A stretch of 37,651 nt of DNA from DATIJP01 sp964569185 (GTDB lineage Bacteria > Chlamydiota > Chlamydiia > Chlamydiales > Rhabdochlamydiaceae): NCBI GenBank assembly GCA_964569185.1, contig CAZMTP010000007.1:1-37651 (forward strand). Direction: 5' to 3'. Made by a program: the position numbers and the translations under genes. Below, in pieces: positions 17,032-25,389 of this stretch. Within the stretch, counting starts at the first letter, position 1, and each line of letters opens with the position of its first letter. The notes under the pieces were generated by a model. That model had not been told where the DNA came from. It saw only the letters and a list, made by a program, of their open reading frames with translations, and ran no database searches.

Positions 17032-18135
17032 ATGAAAACTGTGCTTGTTCACGATTGGCTCGTAGGTACTGGCGGCGCTGAGAAAGTGCTTCGTTCTTTG
17101 CTAGAACTTTATCCTTGCCCCATTTATACCCTGATCAAGGATGAAAAAAAGCTAAAAGAGATCTTGGGTGCAAATCCATTAGTCCACTCTTCTTTCCTCC
17201 AAAAGCTGCCTTTTGCCCCCAGGTATTTTAGAAATTTGCTTCCTCTATTTCCCTTTGCAATAGAGCAGTTTGATCTTAAAGAGTATGCCCTGATCCTTTC
17301 TTCTTCGCATGCTGTGGCAAAAGGGGTGAAAAAACAGCCGGGCCAATTCCATATCTGTTATTGTCATACACCAATGCGCTATGCATGGGATCTTTACGAA
17401 GATTATTTGAGAGATATCAAAAGGCTGAAAAAACTAGCGGCCCAGTGGGCGTTGAAATATGTACGCGCTTGGGATGTCCAGAATTCTATTTCTGTGGACC
17501 ATTTCATAGCAAATTCCCAGAACGTGGCCAAGAGAATTCAAAAAACATATGGGAGGGAAGCAGAAGTGATCTATCCCCCTGTGAGTACGCATTTATTCCA
17601 CATCCATCCTAAAAAGGAAAATTATTATATCACAGTTTCCAGGCTAGTTCCTTATAAAAGGGTGGATCTGATTGTGGAGGCTTTTTCCAAGATGCCAGAT
17701 AAAACTCTTCTTGTCATTGGCGAAGGGCCAGAGGCAGAAAAAATAAGGGCGAAAGCATCCCAAAATGTACATCTTTTAGGCCATCAGGAAGATACTGTTT
17801 TAAATGATTACGTTTCTAAAGCCAAAGCTTTTGTATTTGCAGCTGAAGAAGACTTTGGAATTGTGCCAGTCGAAGCGCAGGCAGCAGGAATCCCCGTGAT
17901 TGCTTATGGCAAAGGAGGCGCTTTAGAAACGGTCATAGCTCAAAAAACAGGACTTTTTTTCTTTGAGCAGACCGTAGCTGAAATTTGCAAAGCAGTTCTT
18001 ATCTTTGAATCGATGCAAGACCAATTTGATCCACACTTCATTAAACAACATGCCGAGCAATTCAATGAACAAAGGTTTAAACAGCAGTTTAAATCCAGTG
18101 TGGATCAAAAAACCCTAGGAAAGATGCTTTCCTAA
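17032..18135 (+). CDS. GT4 glycosyltransferase, mannosyltransferase-like (WbaZ type)
   Basis: This 367-residue GT-B enzyme of family 4 has HDWLVGTGGAEKVL at the N-terminus, CYCHTPMRYAWDLYEDYL in the acceptor domain, and VSRLVPYKRVDLIVEAF at the start of the donor domain. The EX7E motif lies in EEDFGIVPVE at 272-281. The CHTPMRYAWD block is characteristic of WbaZ-like O-antigen mannosyltransferases, and manC is nearby, so GDP-mannose is the likely donor; this is an inference. It diverges from the ligase-like gene and converges on topA with a 21-nt overlap. The overlap itself forms a hairpin. Confidence 0.88.
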   Translation: MKTVLVHDWLVGTGGAEKVLRSLLELYPCPIYTLIKDEKKLKEILGANPLVHSSFLQKLPFAPRYFRNLLPLFPFAIEQFDLKEYALILSSSHAVAKGVKKQPGQFHICYCHTPMRYAWDLYEDYLRDIKRLKKLAAQWALKYVRAWDVQNSISVDHFIANSQNVAKRIQKTYGREAEVIYPPVSTHLFHIHPKKENYYITVSRLVPYKRVDLIVEAFSKMPDKTLLVIGEGPEAEKIRAKASQNVHLLGHQEDTVLNDYVSKAKAFVFAAEEDFGIVPVEAQAAGIPVIAYGKGGALETVIAQKTGLFFFEQTVAEICKAVLIFESMQDQFDPHFIKQHAEQFNEQRFKQQFKSSVDQKTLGKMLS

Positions 18136-18146
18136 AACTTTTGTCA
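18102..18146. terminator. Bidirectional intrinsic terminator in overlapping stop region
   Basis: TAGGAAAG at 18116-18123 and CTTTCCTA at 18127-18134 form a perfect 8-bp stem with a 3-nt loop. On the minus strand (topA mRNA) the stem is followed by GGGTTTTTTG, a classic U-tract. On the plus strand (GT4 mRNA) it is followed by AAACTTTTG, a weaker one. The stop codons of both genes are built from the stem arms, so one hairpin can serve both transcripts. Confidence 0.65.
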
Positions 18147-20694
18147 TCTGCATCATATCAATCGAACGACTTCCTAAAACTTTCGAGAGTTTAGCATCGG
18201 GATTGATCATTCTGCGGTTTCTTGAATCTTGCAATTTATGCCGTTTGATGTAAGCCCAAAGCTTTTTCATCAGCTGTGGACGTGAAGTTTTTGATGTTCC
18301 GATCACAGCGGCCAATGCTGGGGAGACCGATTTTTGAGCGGCGAGACCTGCGCCTCTTTTGCTCGCTCTTCTCTTTGCCGGTCTTCTTCTTGCTGTTTTT
18401 CTACCGGATCTTCTTCTTGCTTTCTTTTTTGCCATAGTTTCACCTTGTTTGGTTTTTTTCACATAAGGGGTTTTTGGGTGGTCCACATACTTTTCACTAA
18501 GCTTGTCAAGATCATTGATAATGACATCACAATCGGGGAAATTCGTGCAGGAATAGAAAATCTTTCCAAAGCGCGAACGGCGCGGAGTGAGCTTTCCATC
18601 GCATCCGAGAGCAGGACAGGAAGGCAATCCCTCTGGTGGAATTTCTCCTGTTTTAGGGATGTTGACAATGCCATGGCAGGCTGGATATTTGGTACAGCCC
18701 AAAAAGGGGCCAAATTTTCCAAAGCGCAAAAGCATATCGCTTGCACATTTCGGACATTTCTGTTCCCAGTTAAAATTGGGATCATAGTCTTCCTTTTTAA
18801 AGTCCAAGGCTTCAATCGGAGCTGTAAAATCGCAGTCCGGATAGCCAGAGCACCCATAAAAGAATTTTCTCCGTGACCAAATTTTTTGCAACTGATGTTT
18901 TTTACATTTGGGGCAAATGATATCAGTCATCTCTTTGGGAACAAAGGCTTCCTTCTCGGCAATTTCGACAGAAGGGATGAAAAAATGCCAAAATTCACTG
19001 ATTAACTTTTTCCATTCTTTTTGCTCAGAGGCGACATGTTCTAGCTCGTCTTCCATCGCTGCAGTAAAGCCGATGTCCATGATCATGGAGAAATTATCTT
19101 CTAGCATACGTGCAATGACCTTACCCAATTCTGTTGGTTTCAAGGTGCCTTTTTCCTTGATTGTGTAGTCGCGGCTCTGAATTTTGTTCATGATGGCAGT
19201 ATAGGTAGAAGGCCTTCCGATCCCCAGCTTTTCGAGCTCTTTGATTAAAGAGGCCTCTGTAAAGCGTGGAGGTGGTCTTGTAAAGGCCTGCTCCGCCTTC
19301 ACTTCTTTTAGGTGCAATGATTGCCCCTCTTGCAGTAAAGGAAGTACAGATGTTCCCTCTTCTTGGTCGCCGCTATCTAATTTTTCCTCGTATACAGCTA
19401 AAAAACCCAAAAATTTCACTGTAGAACCTGTCGCCCGCATCTGTATGTTTTGATTGGTCTCAATATCGCAAGTGACAGTATCGTAGATCGCCGGGTTCAT
19501 CTGACATGCCATATAGCGGCGCCAGATGAGAAGATAAAGTTTAAACTGATCTTCTGTGAGATAGCTTCTAATGGCTTCAGGAGGATTGGTCACATTGGTC
19601 GGACGGATCGCTTCATGGGCGTCCTGTGCTGTTTTTTTAGAGGTATAGTGACGTGGCTCATGGGGAAGATATTCTTTGCCGTACTCTTTCATGATGAAAC
19701 TTCTTGCGGCATGGATCGCTTCTGGCTCTAAACGGACAGAATCGGTACGCATGTAGGTAATGAGCCCCTCGGTGCCCGCATCGCCCATATCGATGCCTTC
19801 ATAGAGCCCTTGGGCAATACTCATCGTGCGCGATGCTGAAAAACCAAAATGGCGGCTCGCTTCTTGCTGGAGAGTAGAAGTAATAAAAGGCGGGATAGGG
19901 TTCCGTTTTTTCTCCTTTTTTTCCACTTGGGCAACTTTGTAAGTCGCTTTTTGCAGGCGGCCCACTAAAATATCTGCGTCTTGCTTAGAAGAAATCGTAT
20001 ACACTTCTTTTCCCGGAATTTCCGTTTTTTCTACCCGTTTGCCATCCACGCTATAGAGAGAGGCGTAAAAAAATGGGTCCTCTTTCTGCGCTTGAAGCAG
20101 CGAGCCAATATTCCAATACTCTATAGGTATGAAATGCTCGATTTCCTTTTCTCGGTCAACAACTAATTTTAAAGCTACTGACTGAACACGGCCTGCAGAA
20201 AGGCCTCCGTCACGTGCGCCCTGCACTCTTCGAGTCAAAATAGGAGAAATTTTATAACCGACGATACGGTCCAATAAGCGGCGTGCCTGTTGCGCATCAA
20301 CAAGCGCTTGATTGATGTCCCTAGGATGTTTGAGCGCTTCTAAAACAGCATCCCGTGTGATGGCGTTAAAGGTCACTCTTTTATACTTGGTGCCTGGAGG
20401 CAAAATGGCTGCAATATGCCAAGCGATCGCTTCTCCTTCTCTATCTGGGTCAGGAGACAAATAGACCAGATCTGCTTCTTTCGCTGCTTTTTTTATTTTT
20501 TGAATGACCTCTTTTTTTTCAGGGAGAGTGTCATAGACCGGTTCAAAATTGTGTTCTACATCGATACCGAACCCTTTTTTGGGCAAATCCCTGATATGGC
20601 CTACCGAAGATTCAAAAAGAAAATCGCGCCCTAAAAATTTTCTTAGTGTTTTAATTTTCGCCGGGGATTCAACAATGATCAGCTTTTTTGTCAT
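18115..20694 (-). CDS. topA: DNA topoisomerase I with histone-like linker and C-terminal SWIB domain
   Basis: This 859-residue type IA topoisomerase relaxes negative supercoils. It has a TOPRIM domain with IVESPAK and DPDREGEAIAWH (81-93), the active-site tyrosine Y314 in LITYMRTDS, and three C4 zinc ribbons at about 594-621, 647-673 and 693-722. A very basic linker (about 755-788, repeated Arg/Lys/Ala) resembles chlamydial histone-like proteins. A SWIB domain follows (about 790-859), with the typical MKKLWAYIKRHKLQD. The topA-SWIB fusion is known from Chlamydia and is the best lineage marker here. AAGAAGG precedes the ATG by seven nt. The 228-nt gap to the divergent GT6 gene shows no clear promoter. 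The 3' end forms a shared terminator hairpin with the GT4 gene. Confidence 0.96.
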   Translation of the reverse strand: MTKKLIIVESPAKIKTLRKFLGRDFLFESSVGHIRDLPKKGFGIDVEHNFEPVYDTLPEKKEVIQKIKKAAKEADLVYLSPDPDREGEAIAWHIAAILPPGTKYKRVTFNAITRDAVLEALKHPRDINQALVDAQQARRLLDRIVGYKISPILTRRVQGARDGGLSAGRVQSVALKLVVDREKEIEHFIPIEYWNIGSLLQAQKEDPFFYASLYSVDGKRVEKTEIPGKEVYTISSKQDADILVGRLQKATYKVAQVEKKEKKRNPIPPFITSTLQQEASRHFGFSASRTMSIAQGLYEGIDMGDAGTEGLITYMRTDSVRLEPEAIHAARSFIMKEYGKEYLPHEPRHYTSKKTAQDAHEAIRPTNVTNPPEAIRSYLTEDQFKLYLLIWRRYMACQMNPAIYDTVTCDIETNQNIQMRATGSTVKFLGFLAVYEEKLDSGDQEEGTSVLPLLQEGQSLHLKEVKAEQAFTRPPPRFTEASLIKELEKLGIGRPSTYTAIMNKIQSRDYTIKEKGTLKPTELGKVIARMLEDNFSMIMDIGFTAAMEDELEHVASEQKEWKKLISEFWHFFIPSVEIAEKEAFVPKEMTDIICPKCKKHQLQKIWSRRKFFYGCSGYPDCDFTAPIEALDFKKEDYDPNFNWEQKCPKCASDMLLRFGKFGPFLGCTKYPACHGIVNIPKTGEIPPEGLPSCPALGCDGKLTPRRSRFGKIFYSCTNFPDCDVIINDLDKLSEKYVDHPKTPYVKKTKQGETMAKKKARRRSGRKTARRRPAKRRASKRGAGLAAQKSVSPALAAVIGTSKTSRPQLMKKLWAYIKRHKLQDSRNRRMINPDAKLSKVLGSRSIDMMQMTKVLGKHLS

Positions 20695-20922
20695 TTAGTA
20701 ACCTTCTTTGTTCATACTAAACGATAAGTTTTTATGCATTGCCGTTTAAAATTAAAGAAAAAAAATGAAATGGCAGAACTAATTTTTTAAGAAAATTAAG
20801 AGAAAAGGTGTCCCTAGGAATCCCAAAGCTGGAATTTAACTTGACCTTGCCCTTGCCCGAAAAAGTTCATTTTCTTTTCCTTCATTCACAAAAAATTGTT
20901 TTCCTTGTAAGCTTCATGCTGA

Positions 20923-21681
20923 ATGCACAAACTACTCCTATTCTTTTTGCTTTTTTTGGGTTGTGTTGGCTGTACGAAGCAAACTACATCTGAAAATAAG
21001 CGCTATAAAGTCGGCCTTTGCATCGTCGCCACAGGTCGCTATGATGCCTTTGCAAGAAAACTCATTGCCTCAGCGCGCCCCTTTTTCTGCACCAATCATG
21101 ATGTGACCTATTTTGTGTTTACCGATGGAGATGTGCCTAAAGAAAAAGATGTAGAGGTCATTTTTCAAAAAAGAATTGGCTGGCCGCATGACAGTTTAAA
21201 ACGCTTTCATATCTACGACGCCCACAAAGAAAAACTAGCTCATATGGATTTCCTTTTTGCTATCGATGCAGATATGCGCTTTGAAGGAGTTGTCGGTGAT
21301 GAAATCCTTGGCGACCTTGTAGGCGTCCCCCGCGATGTAGGCATTCATATCACCTATGAAAAAAATAAACTCTCTAAAGCATTCGTCAGCCGCAAAAAAG
21401 CAAAACATTATTTTGCAGGCGCTTTCTATGGCGGCCGTAAAAATGAATTTTTTAAATTAGTGAAAAAATTAAAAGACAATGTAGACCAAGACCTCGCCAT
21501 AAATTACACCGCGGTCTGGCACGATGAGAGCCATCTGAACCGTTATTTTTACGACCATCCTCCAACAATTGCACTTCCCTTTTCCTACTGTTATTACACT
21601 GAAAGCTGGGACCATCCCTATGAAAGAAAAATTGTGGCCTTAGATAAAAATCTTCAGGAGTTTCATGATGAAAACCATTAA
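20923..21681 (+). CDS. GT6-family glycosyltransferase with lipoprotein-type signal
   Basis: This 252-residue protein matches family 6, the histo-blood-group A/B and alpha-1,3-galactosyltransferase family. Matching blocks are TYFVFTDGD, RIGWPHDSLKR, AIDADMRFEGVVGDEIL with DxD at 115-117, YFAGAFYGG (163-171), and VWHDESHLNRYF (198-209). The spacing and order follow the human enzymes. The residues that set donor choice in human A/B transferases correspond to A165 and A167 here. Unusually, the N-terminus is a hydrophobic signal ending in LGCVGC (Cys14 or Cys17), so it may be a lipoprotein facing the periplasm. It is the first gene of a six-gene overlapping operon. The family is confident; sugar and location are inferred. 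Confidence 0.85.
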   Translation: MHKLLLFFLLFLGCVGCTKQTTSENKRYKVGLCIVATGRYDAFARKLIASARPFFCTNHDVTYFVFTDGDVPKEKDVEVIFQKRIGWPHDSLKRFHIYDAHKEKLAHMDFLFAIDADMRFEGVVGDEILGDLVGVPRDVGIHITYEKNKLSKAFVSRKKAKHYFAGAFYGGRKNEFFKLVKKLKDNVDQDLAINYTAVWHDESHLNRYFYDHPPTIALPFSYCYYTESWDHPYERKIVALDKNLQEFHDENH

Positions 21682-23296
21682 GTCTGTTTTGCCCGCGCTC
21701 CTAATCGTTATTGCCGCCCTATTTTTCCTGGGGAATCTTATGTCTGGATTCAAATTTTCAAAGAGCAAAAACCAGCAAATGGACGCCTTTAAGAAAAGTT
21801 TGCATGCAAGTGAGCAAAAACCTTTCACCATCGTCATTGCCTCTTTTAATAATTCGGAATTTTGTCTGAAAAATCTAGCCTCAGTCTTTGAACAGCGCTA
21901 TTCCAATTACCGCGTCATCTACATTGATGATGCCTCGACAGATGATACCTATGAAAAAGTGAAAAAATGTATTCAAGATGCTCACCAGGAAGGGCGGGTC
22001 ACGCTGATTCGCAATAAAGAAAATCTTAAGGCGATTGAAAACTTCTATCGGGCGTTCCATGCGTGTAAAGACCAGGAGATTGTTGTGATGATGGATGGCG
22101 ATGATTGGCTGGCCCACGATCGGGTTTTGGAAAGTTTAAATGAGTGCTACGCAGACCCCGCTGTCTGGGTCACTTATGGTAGCTATATTGAGTATCCCTC
22201 ATATAAAAAATGGGCGCGAGGAGAAATACCGCACAAAATCCATCAAAATCATGACTATCGCAAGTATTCCAAAAGAAAATTTATTTTTTCACACCTCAAA
22301 ACTGGCTATGCAGGGATATTTAAGAAAATTAGAATGGAAGATCTTCTCAAAGAGGGAAAGTTTATGCCTGCTTCCTATGACCAGGCATTCATGCTCCCTG
22401 CGGTAGAAATGGCCAAAGAACATACCCATTACATCAAAGATGTCCTCTACATTTACAACAGAAATAATCCCATCAACGATGATAAGGTGCGCCTTGCTAC
22501 ACAGCAAAGCTGCACACATTACATCCAGTCTTTGCCTCCTTACGCAGCGGTTAGTGATTGGACCCATGATGGAACAGCCATTTTGGGCAGTGATTTAGTG
22601 GTCTTTTCCCGCAACCGGCCGCTCCATCTGTTTGCCTTCCTTGAGTCTGTCAAACAAAATGTGAAAGGACTGGGCAAATTGACAGTTCTTTACGAATGTA
22701 AAGATGGCTTTTTTACTAAAGCATATGAGGAAATAAAGACGGCCTTCCCCATGTTTGAATTTTCTCTTGTATCTGGCGATTTTAAAAAACAGCTACTAAA
22801 AACGGTGACCGCGTTCCCGGCCCACTATGTGTTCTTCGCTGAAGATCTTTCGATTATTAAAGAATTGATCGACCTAAAAGTTTGCGCTGAAGAAATGGAA
22901 CAGAGCGGAGCCTATGGGTTTTTCTTAAATTTAGAAAATCCGATCAAAAATCGCATCGCTTTTGGCCATGCCTTGGCGTGGCAATTTCAAACTGTAGAAA
23001 AGCCGTTCGGTTTCACGGCAGCGCTCTACCCGAAAAAAATGGTCATAAATACTCTCAATCAGCTCACATTTTCAGATTTTGATTCTTTAAAACAGCCTTG
23101 GACCGCTGCTTTAGACACAAAAAAGATCGGACTCTCCTATGAACAAAATAAATTTTTAGAGATCTCTATGAAAGATGATCTCGACCAACTTTTATCTAAA
23201 TTTCAAGAAGGTCTAAAACTTGATCTTGCTCCCTATTTCCAACCTAAAAATGAGACTGCCCATGTGGAAAATCAACCAGTTTTTATTAAGCGTTAG
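21665..23296 (+). CDS. Membrane-anchored two-domain glycosyltransferase (GT2 plus second GT-like domain)
   Basis: This 543-residue protein begins with one transmembrane anchor (about residues 7-27). A GT2 domain (about 52-290) follows, with FTIVIASFNNSEF, YIDDASTDDTYEKV and MMDGDDW (acidic motif at 144-147). From about residue 305 to 500 lies a second domain starting SDLVVFSRNRPLHLFAFLES, which looks like another GT-A-type fold but lacks an obvious DxD. Roles could be chain extension by two activities or acceptor recognition. It overlaps the GT6 gene by 17 nt (start ATG-ATG at 21665/21668). Charges on both sides of the anchor make the topology ambiguous. Donor and acceptor are unknown. Confidence 0.8.
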   Translation: MMKTIKSVLPALLIVIAALFFLGNLMSGFKFSKSKNQQMDAFKKSLHASEQKPFTIVIASFNNSEFCLKNLASVFEQRYSNYRVIYIDDASTDDTYEKVKKCIQDAHQEGRVTLIRNKENLKAIENFYRAFHACKDQEIVVMMDGDDWLAHDRVLESLNECYADPAVWVTYGSYIEYPSYKKWARGEIPHKIHQNHDYRKYSKRKFIFSHLKTGYAGIFKKIRMEDLLKEGKFMPASYDQAFMLPAVEMAKEHTHYIKDVLYIYNRNNPINDDKVRLATQQSCTHYIQSLPPYAAVSDWTHDGTAILGSDLVVFSRNRPLHLFAFLESVKQNVKGLGKLTVLYECKDGFFTKAYEEIKTAFPMFEFSLVSGDFKKQLLKTVTAFPAHYVFFAEDLSIIKELIDLKVCAEEMEQSGAYGFFLNLENPIKNRIAFGHALAWQFQTVEKPFGFTAALYPKKMVINTLNQLTFSDFDSLKQPWTAALDTKKIGLSYEQNKFLEISMKDDLDQLLSKFQEGLKLDLAPYFQPKNETAHVENQPVFIKR

Positions 23297-24329
23297 CTGT
23301 TTCATTTTTCTTCCTATTTTCTGTTTCTCAGAAGATAATGATTTTGAAGTTTCCATGGGGAAAGGCACAGAATTATGGCAATATGTGCAAACTCCTGAAG
23401 ATCTTAGCCGGCTTGATTTTTTTAAGAAAAATTACAATCTCCATATTGCGGCTCTTGAACAAAAAGAGACGACACCAAAAATTCCACAAGTCCTCCACTT
23501 TATCTGGCTCGGTCCTAGAGAATTCCCTATTGCCTCTCTAGAAAAAATTGAAAAATGGATCGAACTCCACCCCGATTGGACCATTAAGTTTTGGACCGAT
23601 ATCAATCGCGCGCCACCGCTGAAAAAAATGAAGAAACAGCTCGTAGAAGATTTTACTTTTCAGGTTCTCTCCGATGCTTACTACCAGTCAGATAATTTTG
23701 GAGAAAAGGCCAAAATCCTCTGCTATGAGATTCTCTTTCAAGAGGGTGGATTATATACCGACCATGACGTAAAACCGTGTACTTCACTAGAAAACTTGAA
23801 CCAAGCGCTAGATTTTTATTGTGGGCTGGAGAAATTGGGCCCCTCCATTTTGAGTTCCTCTATCCACGCTGCGAGCCATCTGATTGCAGCTCGACCGCAC
23901 CATCCTATTTTGCGCGAGACATTAGTCTGGCTAAAAGAAAATTGGAAAAAATTAGAAGAGAGCTATCCAGGGCAATCAAAATCGGCCATTAGAAATCGCT
24001 TTGCCCACCGGACGCTTTGGGCTTTAAGTGAAGGTGTCAACCGGAAACTCTCTGCACAAGAAGAAAAGACGGTTGATATAGTGTTCCCATCAAGTTATTT
24101 TAGCCATTCCCGCCGCTCAGCATCTACTTTAGCGCTTCATATGCATGAAGAGACATGGACCATTGATGAAAATGATTTTGAGACCAAAATGTGCGGCCAT
24201 TTTCAAGAAATTCTCTCTAAAAATAATGAATCTTTAAAGATTGTACTTTTAATGTCTCTGGGTGTGCTTTTGAGCGTAATTATTCTTTTTGCTTTTGCAA
24301 GAACTATGAGAAAATCTTATGAAATTTAA
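23262..24329 (+). CDS. Signal-bearing, C-terminally anchored GT32 DXD glycosyltransferase, paralog 1
   Basis: This 355-residue protein has a signal peptide (about 1-23, ending CFSED), a lead block MGKGTELWQYVQTPEDL, and a GT32 catalytic domain. The catalytic domain has VLHFIWLGPREFP, KFWTD, DNFGEKAKILCYEIL and GGLYTDHDV (DHD at 167-169), the sugar-binding DXD motif. A C-terminal transmembrane helix (about 326-346) is followed by basic RTMRKSYEI. By the positive-inside rule the tail is cytoplasmic and the catalytic domain periplasmic. GT32 includes yeast Och1 and relates to toxin glucosyltransferases. The ATG at 23262 is preferred to 23250, since it starts directly with the signal; it overlaps the upstream gene by 35 nt. 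The sugar is unknown. Confidence 0.84.
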   Translation: MWKINQFLLSVSCFIFLPIFCFSEDNDFEVSMGKGTELWQYVQTPEDLSRLDFFKKNYNLHIAALEQKETTPKIPQVLHFIWLGPREFPIASLEKIEKWIELHPDWTIKFWTDINRAPPLKKMKKQLVEDFTFQVLSDAYYQSDNFGEKAKILCYEILFQEGGLYTDHDVKPCTSLENLNQALDFYCGLEKLGPSILSSSIHAASHLIAARPHHPILRETLVWLKENWKKLEESYPGQSKSAIRNRFAHRTLWALSEGVNRKLSAQEEKTVDIVFPSSYFSHSRRSASTLALHMHEETWTIDENDFETKMCGHFQEILSKNNESLKIVLLMSLGVLLSVIILFAFARTMRKSYEI

Positions 24330-25389
24330 GCCGATCCTCTTTTTTTGCCTTATCTCTTCCCTTCTTTTCTCAGAAAAAATAGAGGAGGATGAGTTTGACA
24401 AATTGATGGGCAAGGAGACAGAACATTGGATCCATATAAAAAAAGACGAGGACATCTCTGCTTTAGAACGATTTAGGGCCCTTTATGCGAAAAATAAAGG
24501 CTACCTTCTAAAAAGCGAGGGCGAATTTAAAATTCCTAGAGTGATCCATTTCATCTGGATCGGTCCGCGCCCTTTCCCTCCTCTATCTGTCGAAAATATC
24601 CGCACCTGGATCGCCAAAAATCCTGAATGGAAAGTGAAGTTTTGGACCGATAGAGACCGCCCTCCTCCATGCAATGGGATGGAGGTATACCATGTGGACC
24701 AGTTTCCCTTTCTTTTTTTAAAACGATTTTTTGATGAATCACAAAATTATGGAGAAAAATCAGATATTTTGCGGTTTGAAATTCTTTATCAAGAAGGCGG
24801 TCTCTACGTCGATCATGACGCCAATTGCCTGAGAAGCTTTGATAATCTGCATCGCGGTTTTGATTTTTATTGCGGACTGGAAACACCCCACCCTCCTTTT
24901 GCAGGGCTAAATATCACCTCTGGCATTGGAGTCATTGGATCGCGACCCAACCATCCGGTTGTTAAACAGGTGATCGATCTGATTGCTAAAGAGTGGCAGA
25001 AAATAGGGAAAAAATATCGCGGAAGGGATGGCTATTCCCGCACGCAGCTTGTCATGGAAAGAACCTACATTATGTTGACCCATGCACTTAAAAAATGTGT
25101 CGATCAAGAAGAGAATGTGGATATTGTTCTTCCAGCCGCTTATTTTTTTGCAAAAAGCGGCATTCCGCCTCTCTATTCAAAACACTTTTTTGCCAATACC
25201 TGGGCAGATGAAGAAGAAAAGAATCGAGACTTTGAAAAAAGCGCGCGCAAAACAATGGACAAGATTAAGCAGAAAAACCGGACCATTCGTATGATTGGCA
25301 AAACAGTACTTTCGCTCAATGTCATTGCTTTTGTGGCTATTTTCTTTTACCTGATACGCAAGAAAAAGCAGAAAAATGAAAGCACGTAA
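24319..25389 (+). CDS. Signal-bearing, C-terminally anchored GT32 DXD glycosyltransferase, paralog 2
   Basis: This is a 356-residue tandem paralog with the same plan. It has a signal peptide (about 1-18), FDKLMGKETEHW, VIHFIWIGPRPFPPLSVENIR, KFWTDRDRPPP, NYGEKSDILRFEIL, and GGLYVDHDANC with DHD at 165-167. The C-terminal helix (about 326-346) ends in a Lys-rich tail, RKKKQKNEST. The catalytic domain is therefore predicted outside the cytoplasm, between two membrane signals. Compared with paralogs 1 and 3, the segment after KFWTD differs (NGMEVYHVDQFP in place of a conserved basic stretch), which may alter the acceptor. It starts 11 nt inside paralog 1 and overlaps the methyltransferase by 14 nt. 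Confidence 0.85.
   Translation: MKFKPILFFCLISSLLFSEKIEEDEFDKLMGKETEHWIHIKKDEDISALERFRALYAKNKGYLLKSEGEFKIPRVIHFIWIGPRPFPPLSVENIRTWIAKNPEWKVKFWTDRDRPPPCNGMEVYHVDQFPFLFLKRFFDESQNYGEKSDILRFEILYQEGGLYVDHDANCLRSFDNLHRGFDFYCGLETPHPPFAGLNITSGIGVIGSRPNHPVVKQVIDLIAKEWQKIGKKYRGRDGYSRTQLVMERTYIMLTHALKKCVDQEENVDIVLPAAYFFAKSGIPPLYSKHFFANTWADEEEKNRDFEKSARKTMDKIKQKNRTIRMIGKTVLSLNVIAFVAIFFYLIRKKKQKNEST

Noticed and set aside
18334..18876. 180-codon plus-strand frame inside topA
   Set aside because: It is a shadow of the topA zinc-finger and linker region, with Cys/Ser-rich antisense composition and no family features.
20808..20993. 61-codon frame spanning the topA/GT6 gap
   Set aside because: It overlaps the GT6 signal peptide in another frame and has no ribosome binding site or family match.
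21515..21535. Possible sigma-54 promoter-like TGGCAC in the GT6 gene
   Set aside because: It encodes the conserved WHDESH motif and lacks a correctly spaced TTGC element.
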